From Ficedula albicollis (Eukaryota > Chordata > Aves > Passeriformes > Muscicapidae), in the NCBI RefSeq assembly GCF_000247815.1, contig NC_021678.1, positions 3,035,183 to 3,099,182 of the forward strand: a stretch of 64,000 nucleotides of DNA, given 5' to 3'. This document shows, piece by piece, positions 13,801 through 25,800 of this stretch. Position 1 is the stretch's first letter. Every line of letters starts with the position of its first letter. The position numbers were made by a program, and so were the translations under genes. The notes beneath the pieces are model-generated. The model saw only the letters and a list, made by a program, of their open reading frames with translations, ran no database searches and had not been told where the DNA came from.

Positions 13801-16800
13801 CAAAGCTCCATCCCAGCCCCCTGCCTCTGACAGGGACCTCTCAGGGTGAGAAACTCCTCGTGCACCTCCCAGAAACATCCCCAGGTGGAGACTGCACCTG
13901 CATTACTGCAAACCTTTGATTTGTCACACCACCTCCCCACAAATCACGCTTGCTTCAATCACCCAAGCCTTCCCTTGGAAAGGATGGAGTTATCTGCTTT
14001 AAGAACTTGCATTTCCTTTGTTTTTAAATCTGCTTGTCATGGCCACTCCCACCTTCACAACCCCAGTAAAGTCAGGGAAAACAAGAGGAGATGAGAGAAA
14101 CAAATCAAAGAATCTTAAATGTCAATAAACTTATTAAAACATATAGGCTGTTCAGAAATGTGCTTTAAGAACCAATAAGGAATGGGGACATGCAGTGTTG
14201 AGAGGACTCTGTAAGATTTTTGTTCATCTCTGCTACTCCAACAGGCTGTTGTGGTCTTGAGTTTAAAACGATAAACTGGGTTTTAAATTATTAAACTCCC
14301 TCCCTCTCTGCACAATTATGGGACGAGCTGAAGCTCAGAACACAAATCAAGCTTAGGAAAGAAGCACAGGACTAAAATTGCCATGGCATCCACACTGCTC
14401 CAGCAGGACCAATGCAGGAAATCCCTCCCACATCTCTTTAAACTACTGCAGAACAGGGATAAATGCAGCTTTCTAATGCAATGAAGATGATGATGAAGTT
14501 GTGTTGATGAAGACAATGATGTTGTGAAGATGAAGACTACTCCCAGCTACAATTTTAGGAAGAGAGCACCTAATCTTCAAGTGAAAATGCACAAGAGAGA
14601 AGTGTGACAGATAAAATGCACCATAAGGCACTACATGAGACCAGTGAGGATCATCCTTTTCCCCCTAAAATACAAATGAAAGGAGAAAACAGGGACAGAG
14701 TAACTTCTACAAGGGCCTCCATGCAAGTAAAGTAAACTGAGTGATACATTTTGCAAACTTAAACCTGCAACAAAATTAAGAGATCAGTACAATTCCCAGA
14801 TTATCCAGGAGCTTGACATATGAACCCTTCTCATTCAGTTCTTGCCAAGAACATGCAGAGACAGTCACAATCCCAGACCTGCTCCCTCCTGTTAATTCTC
14901 CAGAAAAAAACATGACAGGGCATCAAAAAATGTTGGTTAGCTGACCCCAAAACAACTCCCCAGGGCACAATAAGAACTAAGGCAGGATCAGTTGATGCTG
15001 AAGATCCACAGTGGCCATCAGAGAGCTGGTGGCAGGGGTGTTGGGTTGTCTGGTACCTCAGATGAGTGTTTTTTAGGGTATAAGAGGAAAAAGATGTGCA
15101 ACCCAGAAGTGTCTGATCACAGGGTGACTACCAGAAGGAATAATAATAATAGTAATAGTAATAGTAATAATGGGCTTTTTTATACCAAACATTCCCAGCA
15201 TACCAGTCCTTGGCAGTTTCATGGAAGGGAAAGCACAGGCTCTACTTCTAAGTGCACTGTAACTCAGCCAAGGGATCAGCTGGAGAGGCCTGGACTGATT
15301 TATGATCTTTGCACTCTGCATCCACCTTCCTTTTCCACAGCTCTCTTCCTCCTGGGTATGGGAATGCTGAGCAGAACCTGCCTTTACATAACAGGGAGCA
15401 GAGTGTGAGCTGGGCAGAGACAGGGGGATGCAGCACAGGAAGGAGATGTATGACTAATCAAGCAGAAAGGTGGTGCAGAACAGCAGCACCCTGCAACGAG
15501 GCAGGAACAGCAGCTCCCAGGTATTTAAATGCCTCCAACAAAACTGACAGGCACCTGCAGCCATTGGAATTAGGCATTAGACTTCCATTCCAGCTTCACT
15601 CACCAGCTTCAGGTTCTTCTCCAGAATGTGCCATGTTGGCTCCATCACTTCAAACATCATGTAATACTGGATATTCTGCACGAAATTCAGCATCCGCTGC
15701 CGCAGCGTGAAAGCACCAGCAAACCTAGGGGAGAAATCACACCCACACAGCTCAGAGCTAGCAAATGCCACGGAGAACTAGCACCAGGCTTGCACAGCCA
15801 AGCAGAGCTAAATATTTCTGTCCTAGCAAATGCCTTGCTGCAGTGTGAGAGGGATTATAAAGTCACTGCAAACCGTCTCTGATTATCTTCCATGGCTTTA
15901 CCTCAATTAGTAGAGTCACAGCTTTGAACCTGTCTGAGACTTTAAATATCTGCTTATATAAACCTAAAATTCTGATGTTAAATATTAAAGCAACTTTACA
16001 AACAACTACTGAGAGAAAGCTAAAATGTTAAAAAATTGACATCTCTGAGCCTGTAAGACATTTGTAAGGATCTTTTTCACCTCATTATTGTCTGAGCTAT
16101 GTCATGAGGTATCTAATTAGCAAGAAGGAGACACAAAAGTGAAAGAAAAAAAGAAGGCTATACCACTTAGCTGAATGCAGGGAGAATTGCTTGGCTGTCT
16201 TATTGCTGATCCAAACATTGCACAGCTGCCTTTCCACGTGCTTGCAGTAGAACATGTGTCTGAAAAGCATCTGGTACCTTGTCAGTGCTTTCCTGGAAAG
16301 AAAGGAGAAGCCCCTGCAGATGAAGGCCTGTTCTGATTGACAGACTAAGCTGTGAAGGCTGAGGCTGCTCAGAGGTAGAGAGACTTTACACAATATGCTC
16401 CTCATGCCTTCTGATCTGTGCTGAACCGAAGCAGGAGAGTCACATTTGCAACCATCCCAAAGAATTCCTCTCCAAGGAGACCCTCCTCCGTATTTCCTGC
16501 CAGTGGCTACATCACCAGCCTCCTTTATTCCCTCAAGCTCCAAGCAGGGGTCACTCACACAAGGGCTGGGAAGGAGGGTTCAGAGATTGTGGTCTTGTAC
16601 CCACCACGCTAAGGCTGCGATGGTCACCCAAGAATTCACCAGGAATTGAGAATTCACCCAAGAATTTAGCAAAGATTTTTCAAAAAAGGGGAGGAAAAGC
16701 TGTAACCAAGCTACAGGCAGCACTACCCCACCAGCAATGCACTGTCACAAGCAGATGGGGCTGCTTATTTATAGCTCCGGGACTGGATTCAGGTCTGTGC

Positions 16801-19800
16801 TCAGACACTTCAGCGTAGGTGTCTGCAGAGCTCCAGTCGATACAGTTCAGGAAACCTCACCAAATCCTATTTTCACTTCCATAGCTACCACCAGAGCTAA
16901 CACACTCTGCTGGGAAGGAAGAGACAAAATCCCAAAAGCGTTGCGTCGTTAGGAAAGTCTCACCGGTTCAAAGGAATTTTTAGAGGGGAAATTAAGGGAG
17001 GAGTTAATTGCTGGCATCCAGCAATCTGAAATTTGCCACTCTGTTCACCCAATGCTGCTTGTCCCATTTGCTTGTGGCTCACAGCAGCATTTCTCCAGGG
17101 AAACAAGAGGCAAATTCCTGCAGAAAGATGAACCATTCGGTCCCTCACAACTCAGTTAAATGCAAAACAGCCTGTTACAGTAGCAACAGCCTGTATCCTT
17201 TGAGTCTGCAACCAGGGATACCACAAAGTGGGATTTTCCCTGCTCTCCAGGTTTGAGGAATGCTTGATTCTGGCATGGAAAGCCTCTTGTGAGAGCACTG
17301 TTTTTCCCTCAGTGGGTTACCTGTTTATGATGAGGGACAGAGGCCACTTCACGATGTAGTCGAAGGAAAAAGCCTCCAGGCCACTGAGGGTGAGCTCTGT
17401 GGGCTCTGCACTGATGATGGCCTTCTCCTGCTTTGTTTCTATGGCCAGCACCCTCAGGAGCTGTGTGATCAGGTCATGGGGCATCAAGTCGATCTGGAAG
17501 GGAAGAGCAGGGAAGAAATGAAGCCACAGGACACCCACAACTACCGTGAACAACAGGCAAGGTGCCCACGGTCAGGGTCACTCTCCAGTCGTCACACCAG
17601 CTTAGGAAGCAGCAGGTTCTCCCCAAACCATGGCAGGCCTTCTGCTGAAAGTCAGTTCCCTTCTGCTTCCACCCATTCTCACCTTTAAGTCATCCTTGAA
17701 AGGGTCAGTGTTGGCTGTGCTCATTCTCAGGGCTAATTCCAGCAGAGCCTCCAGCCTCGTCGTTATGATGTCATCTACAGGCTTCTTCAGTTCCTCCTCT
17801 GTCAGATCCATGAAGTGAACAAAAAAGTCCCCTTGATCCATCAGGAAATAGTGTTTTATAGACCTGCTCAAGAAAACAAAGGGACAATTGATTGCTTTTC
17901 TTAAAGCCCAGATTAATCCATATCAAACCTAAAGGAACAAATGCAATCAATTCAACGAGCCTGCGGGGTTTGATCACAAAATGTTTCTCTTTCTGGAGAG
18001 CACACAGCCATAAATAACCAGTTTGGAGACTAGTCTTTTATGGATGTCTCCTCCTCCCTACCTCCTCAGTCAGGACACTTCTGTGCAGTCAGATCAGGGC
18101 TGCTGCTGTTCTTATTTTTGCCTAGAAAAATGCAAAAAAAAACCCTAAGTGTGCTGGGTGTGGGCTCCTACTGCTGTCCTGAACAAATCCCAAATTTCCA
18201 GCTGCCAATTCTGGGCAGAATCCTGGACTCCTCTCAATGAACAAATATCTGTGCTGATTTTTTTTTTTAAATCCAGCACTTTTGCTGTAACAGGACACAT
18301 AAATTTTGATTTTCACCTGGCACCAGGGAGAGTTACCTGCAGTGGGCACAGAGCTTGGAAGTAGCTCTGAGGTGAGCCTGAGGATTAACCAAGTGCCTGG
18401 CCAGAAATCACACATGATAACTGCAGGCTTTGGAGCAAAAATAGGAGCACAGCCATAACCAGTGTGGCTGCAGACTCCTGATCTGACTGGGCTAGACAAA
18501 GCCCTGACCTAGTTTTGGCAACAGCCTTCCAAGCAAGTTGGACCAGAGACTCCCAGACATCTTTCCCACTCAACATTTCTATCATTTTACACTTTTTTTC
18601 TTCCTCTCTTCAGGGAAAAAACCATCAAATCTTGTTTTTTTAGGTCAACCTTTCTAAATGGAAATGGAGAGAACACCTTGGTAATATCCCAAGAGAACAG
18701 AGCTAACTTCAAAAATTTATGTCCCTTAGCAGAACCAATCTATTTATCACGCATTTAGTAAAATAAATCCAACCTCAGGTGAGCCACCAGCTCTTTCTCC
18801 TCCATCAGGAAGTCCAGAAGAACTTTGCTGGCATAGTTATATGCTTTTTCTATTTGTTCCACATAGGCTCTCTCTTTTAAAGTGTAGATGACCTCTTTGG
18901 CCACAGGGCAGGTGACATCTCGCCCACATTCCCGCACAACATTTAAATATTTCCCTGAAATTAAAAAGAGAGAATGTCCCATACTCATACTTGCTGTACA
19001 GCCAACAGAGAAACTTCCACACCACTCCCTTCAGGAGGAAGATATGCTGAGAAATGTTTACACTATGTTGTGCTGAAAGTTGGAAAGGATTTAGGCATCT
19101 TTCAAAAGATGATACAGAATTTTGAAATAGGCAGCTGGTATCACATTTAAGGAGATTTAGAAATGGCTTTGTTTCCCAGTGGTGACAAAACATCTCTGCA
19201 AGTGGCCTGAAACTCTGCAGATCTGTTGCTCTGCTTCACAAGTCACTTTTGGGGGGCTTTGTACAAGGATAAGAGGCTGAATGCTTAAATTAGCACTCAG
19301 ATAGTCAAACCTCAGCTGCCCATCTCCATCCAGCTAGAAAACCTACCCACAAAGCAGCAGTGAGACAGACAGCTCCCCTTGCTGCTGGTCTCCTGTGCTG
19401 TTTTATTTACAGGATTTGGGGTTCTTTTGAAATCTGACTCTTCCACTGCTCCCAATTCAGCTGGACAGCCCCATAAAGTGGGCAAGGCACGGTGACATTT
19501 CCTTTCTCTTTACCTGTGCTTAGGATCTTGTCAGCCATTTTCTGCAAGAAGGAGGGAATCTGCTGCTGAACAACAGTGTATCTCTGATCCCAGTACTTGT
19601 CATTATAGTCCTCCTGAATCTTCTCCTTCTGCAGCTCATGCTCCTCCACCATGAACTCACTGGACAGTTAAAGCAGATGTTTAGGGGTAGGAAGTGGTAC
19701 AATGAGTGGTACAAACTTTTGTAGACCTGCAAACTGGTATTGTGATCTATCAGAAATAAGGTCTCATGAGGACATATCCAATCAAGAACTGAAATTAGTC

Positions 19801-22800
19801 TGTGTGTGAAGCAAGAGGAAAAAGCATTATGCAGTGCCTCTGATGATCTGCAATGAGAAACAGAGTTCAAAAACCCAGGCTAAACATTATCTGTTTGTCA
19901 GTGCAGGGGTGAGGAAACTGGCCTTTGTCCACCTTCTCACCAGCAGGAGACACTAATTTCAGATATTTTATCCTCAGCTTTGCCCCCGCCTTAGGATTCT
20001 GAAAATGTGGGAAACAGAAATGCTGCATAAACTATCAAATACAGCAAAATGCTTCAAATGACTCCACAAAAGCCAAAAAACTTCCAAGAGGGCTGTTTCA
20101 GCTGTTTCAGGCCCCCAGGTGATGCAGACTTGATAAAGCATTGCAGTATTTCTGAAGTTTTGCATTTCATTTTCATTGCTTAACTGTTCCTTACCTGTAT
20201 GGATCATTAATGATGCCTCTATATATCCACTTTTCCAGGATTTCAAAGTAAGGCACGCTGGCTGCCTTGGTTAAATACAGGCACAGCTCTTGGGCCTGGC
20301 TGTCCCCTGTGTAATTGAAAGTCTTGTCATGGAGCAAGCTCAGGGTTGATCCTCCCATACATTCACCCTTATCCACAGAAGTAGCTGGAATTTAAAAAAT
20401 ACCAATGTAAGACACATCCTGAAAAGTCCTGAAACAAAACCCTAAATGGTCCCAAAATTGGACATGGCCCCCTGAGCAGCCTGTGTAGCTGTAAGCAAGG
20501 GGCTGGACTAGGAACTTCCAGGGATTCCTTCTGGTTATACACCCACACAGAGCTGGAGAGGGGCTTGGAAAGCAGCTGAGAGGCAGCAGTAAAAGTCCTG
20601 AAACAAAACCCTAAATGGTCCCAAAATTGGACATGGCCCCCTGAGCAGCCTGTGTAGCTGTAAGCAAGGGGCTGGACTAGGAACTTCCAGGGATTCCTTC
20701 TGGTTATACACCCACACAGAGCTGGAGAGGGGCTTGGAAAGCAGCTGAGAGGTGGATACAACTGATGGGAAGGGCAAGGGCACAGAGGTGCCTTCTGACA
20801 GCTCCAAAGGCAAATTCAGCCCTAGAACCTGAATGCTCTTCTCCAGAAGAAGAGTGCAGTGCCCTCATGAGTATAATTCTCCTGAGCTTTCTTCTTTAAT
20901 AAAGCAGGAAATCAAAATGAGACATGCCCTGCATAGTTCTCACAAGCTGGCAAAATGCAAGGACTGTATTTTGAATATTTACCCAGTGAAGCCAGAATCT
21001 CCAGGGTCCTCATTGTGGGCTGGATGTAAAACCACAGCTTCTGCAGTGACAGAAGGCCCTGTCTCTGAAGATGCTCCAGCTGGGTAATTAATATCATGTA
21101 TTCCTTGATTAGAGTCCGCATGGCTGCAGCCAGAGCGTGATTCACCTGTCCATACTCAAAGGAAGACTTCTCCTCTATAAACCTGTAAAAAGGAAAATGA
21201 AAGCTCTTTCAGGCAATGTAACTTCTGTAATTTTCATCAGGACACTGTGCAGGCACACCAGTAGGTCCATGCTGGAAAGCACACCGGTCCCTCTCCCTTA
21301 TTTCTCATCCCAGAAGGGAAATAAGAAGGGAAAGCTGTGGGAAGATGTTTCCTCTCCAGCCACAAGGGAACTGCAACCATTTGTAAAAGCACTGTGTAGA
21401 AAGTGAGAACCAGCACACAAAGGTTCTCTCAGTCAGGGGAGCAAAAAGCAGGAAATATGGAGAAATTCATAGCAGAGTGGGAAGAGCAGACAGAATAAGC
21501 AGACATATACTAACTGCATTTTACTTGAAGTTGCCAAGGCCAAGGCTGGAAAGAACAAAGTTGTGTAAATGAAAAAGTGAACTGGCAGCACAGAGGAAAA
21601 ACCCAGCAAAGGGAATGTAGCTAAAACTGACCCAAACTGTCACTCATTTTATACCCCTGTAGTTTAAATTAAGCATGGAAGTTAACACCTGCACAATGGC
21701 AGATTGTTCTCAGAGGAGAGCCTCCTCCCCTGACAAAAGCCAGCTCAGTACAGTACCTGGTGACAGCAGAGTAACTTGCTGCCACAGGAAGAATCCTGGT
21801 CACCAGCTCCTTGATGGACAGGTCCAGGTTTGGATCGAGGGAAAAGGCTCGGTTCTGCCTGCCCACCAGGGCCTGTGCTGTGATGTACCTTCCATCCACG
21901 CCAATCAGGACGTACAGCAAGTCCTCCACAATCATGGATTCCTGGGAGGCTAATGGCAAAGTGCCTGTTTCCAAGCAGGAGACAGAAAAAGGACACAGTG
22001 TGCCATTGTCCACCCATTTCAGTACCTCGCTTTCCTGGAGAACAGAATCCTTTGCTCATTTATACCCAAATCAGACATTCAATGCCAACAGAACACCAGC
22101 CACATTCCTGATGCTGATCCTTCCACCCAAAAGGGCCCAGTTACTTCCAACACCAACAACTTCCCCAACCTCCTTGCCACCAAAATATTAAAATACCCAG
22201 AAAACACCTCAAATACAGTCACTAAGAAAAACAGTGCCAAGTTTTGCTGAGTATGAGCATCTGAACAGTATTTCTGAATAAGAAAAAAATATTACAAATT
22301 AATGTAGTTTCCCCTGTGTTTCTCATACCTATTGGTACTGTTGTGTCAGTGCTTAGACTGGTGCCAATTAAGAAATCCCCAATAAGTGCAGGTCTCTCAT
22401 ACACCCAGGATGGAAATACTGGAATGGGCTGACCAGAATTCTTCTTGTTCTGCCTATCCCGGAGGATTTTTCGTGTAAGCTCAAGAGGCTGTTGGAAAAA
22501 GAGAGAGAGGGAAAGAAAGGGAAAAAATCAGGAGACTTTCAGAAGTCCAAGAAATGTTTAATTTCAAGTAGAAATTGACTGCAAACTGATAGATGGACTT
22601 GAGAACAGAAAGCAGAATAGCTGGTATTCCAGTAGCACGGTGTAGGGTTTAATTTCCCAGTACCCCTAGTCTACTCACTGCTGCAGAAAATGCATATATT
22701 TTTACACATTTGACCTTTTTATGTGGAGGTACATCAAATAATGCATTTCTGCACCTGTCCACACTGCTCTGGGTGCTGGGGCACACCCAGGGAAGCAGAA

Positions 22801-25800
22801 TGGGGACGTGCACAACCACCAGGCACTGGCTGTTGGTTTGGAGAGAGCACCAAATGAAAGCAGCAAGCTCCTTCCAGAAGCACCAACATCCTATTCCAGG
22901 GGCACTGAACACCTCTGAACTCAATGCCAAATGCAGCCCAGACAAATCCACCCACAGAGAGCTGGAAAAGGATGGAGTTTTTTGCTATGAGTGGGAGTTG
23001 GCGAAGGAAGTGAGCTCTTGAAGACTGAAAGACTTTCCACCCCCAGCTCTGACATTAAAATAAATGGAGTGCAAGATCAATCATCAGCTGGGGAAGCTTG
23101 TGAGATGCACAACCTACATGAACATTTGGAGCCCCAAGTGCACAAACACAGGGCTGATGAAGGCCATTTCTGAAACTCCACAGATGTGTGTGTGTGAGAA
23201 GGGATATGCACAGGCTCATTTCACTTTCTTATTTACATCCTGTGTGGGTGATCTGCTAAAAGGACTTCGATTTCCTCTGCTCCCCTAACAGAACTGGGAC
23301 TTTCATATGGAGAAATAGGAAGCATCAAGCAAGCTGCCAGCAATTCAAAGGATGGCTAAGCCCCACATGAAACTGCAAACCTCAGCTGGCTGTAGGAATA
23401 TGTTCTGTCTGGGAAAAGGGCAGCCACCAGTAGGTCTTCCTAAACAGCAGGCAGAAAAAATTACTTCACTGAGAGAGTGTTTAAGCACTGCCTCAGCTGG
23501 CTGTAGGAATATGTTCTGTCTGGGAAAAGGGCAGCCACCAGTAGGTCTTCCTAAACGGCAGGCAGAAAAAATTACTTCACTGAGAGAGTGTTTAATCACT
23601 GGAACAAGCTCCCCAGGGAAATGGTGGTGTCACCACCTCTGGAAGTGTTCAACACATGAGCAGCACTGGAACAAGCTCCCCAGGGAAATGGTGGTGTCAT
23701 CACCTCTGGAAGTGCTCAACACATGAGAAGAATTGGCAGTTGGGGACACAGTTTAATGGTCAATTCAGGGTTGGGCTTGATGAATCTCTGGTTTTATTCT
23801 ACAACAAGAGGCAGGGCACTTCTGTTGCAGTTCAACCAGCTCTAGTGTGATTTTGTTAACTGGCAGAGGTCAAAAAAGTCAACATTTTGGCTATAAAGGA
23901 CACATCCACCTGAAAGGGAACACTTAACTTTCCCCACCTTGATGAATCCTGGACCAAAAGTGTTCCAAGCAGTACCTCCAGTCACTGCACGATCTCTGTG
24001 ACAGTGCCAAGCAATCCCAGGGCAGATGGCACAGCACTTGTGGCACTGGTGACAAAGCACATGTCCCAGGGGCATGAATCACCTTCTCTCTGCAACTTGA
24101 AATTTAGGTCACTGCCACTGCAGGCTTCAACAGCAGCCTGGAGAAAAACTCCCAGGGCTGAAAACACAGCCCTCAGGTGGCACCTCAACACCCCTGGCAC
24201 AGGGGCAGCTTGCCACTGTCATGCTTAGGAACCTGCATCTGACATGGTGAGCAATGGCAGTGCCAACACCCACAGAGGGAGAGGAAGGGCTCTTCTCTGA
24301 GGTCCAACTCCACCTGTGACCCTCACAGACAGAAGATATGTGTCAGAGCTGAGCAGACTTAACACTTCCAAGGAATGTCCTCCTGTCCCAGCCCTTACTG
24401 ACTCAGCAGGCCCAAGCACCAGCCCACCAGGGCCTTCTAACACAGCTCCAGCTCTTTAAGTCTGAAGAGACTACAAATGGAGCAGCAGGGAAGCACAAAT
24501 CTGGGCTTGTGGTGGCATTTCAATCCTTCTGGCCTACAAATGGAGCAGCAGGGAAGCACAAATCTTGGCTTGTGATGGCATTTCAATCCTTCTGGTCTGG
24601 CTGTGAACTGCACATCCCAGAGATAGGCACTTCCAGGTCTTTCCTCTTTTAGCAAGTTCACACATAAATCCTGGTAAGAAGATCAGTTATCTCACGGGAA
24701 ATTCATCTTCCCCTCATGATCTAAATCACCCACTTGACTCAGATTGTCTGTGAAGGATCTGGATGAGTCAGGCCCAGTGCCTGTGCAGTATTTCAGTGTA
24801 TGTGGGACAAGGCTGGTCTCACCACTGCTGACAGGGTGAGGGGCTGGACACTTTGTTTAGGACTTGAGCTCTCCATCATCACATTCACATAGGACCCTTC
24901 AAACCCAGAGGCCAAAGCATGGGACATGGAAGATCCATCCCTCTTGCCCTCATGAAGTGATCTGAGGCTTGCCCCCTGTTAGATTTTGCTGACCAGACAT
25001 GAGAATGCATGAGCATCTTTCCCTCTTCCCCCTCTGTCCAAAGAACTCTCCATACACTTTGCCCCTCTGCCTTCTGCAGCCAAAATATTCTTACTTTGAC
25101 CCATGAGTTTTTCACCACATTTTCACCCCTGCCTGTCCTGTTTGTCAGGTCAAGCCACCACAGTACAGTTTTTTATACAAATAATGACAGGAAATAGAAT
25201 TTGGGATTTAAGTAATAAATTGCCCTTTTGCACTCTGATCTCACGACCTACTGCTGCTAATAAAATGTTTAACTGTTTGCTAAGCCTGTGTCTCCAGCTG
25301 GTTTTCCTCTTCCTTTCTGTCTTTTCCATGATGCCAGCTTGCTCCAAGCCCTGTCCAACCTGGCCTTGGACACTTCCAGGGATGGAGCAGCCTGTGCCAG
25401 AATTTAACAGTGACTTTAACCTTAGAATAACCACAAAGAACTTAACCTCGACTGACTGGAAGAGAAAAAGGCCACTCTTACTAAGAACAGCACCAAGACT
25501 GAATATGATCTGACTGAGAAAAGGGAAGATTTTGTGCCCAGAGCTTGGGAAGGGCTTTGTACCTGCTGTGCACTGGAGTTGGCTGTGACACTGCCCAGCT
25601 GCTTGCGCAGCTCCTCCAGCTCCTGCAGAGACATCTTGGAAGTGGATGAGGGGATGGAAAAATTCGTGCTGCTGCTGGTGGCTGCGTTTGCTGCGAGCTC
25701 TGCCCTTTCTTTAGCATTTTGTTGCAGGTAGTGGAGTGTCTGTGCACAGGCAAACAAAGAAAAGATTTTGTGAATGCTGGGCAGCACAATCTAAAGCAAG

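Noticed and set aside
20422..20752. Tandem repeat considered as a CRISPR-like array
   Set aside because: Two long direct copies with no spacers in a vertebrate intron; a simple duplication.
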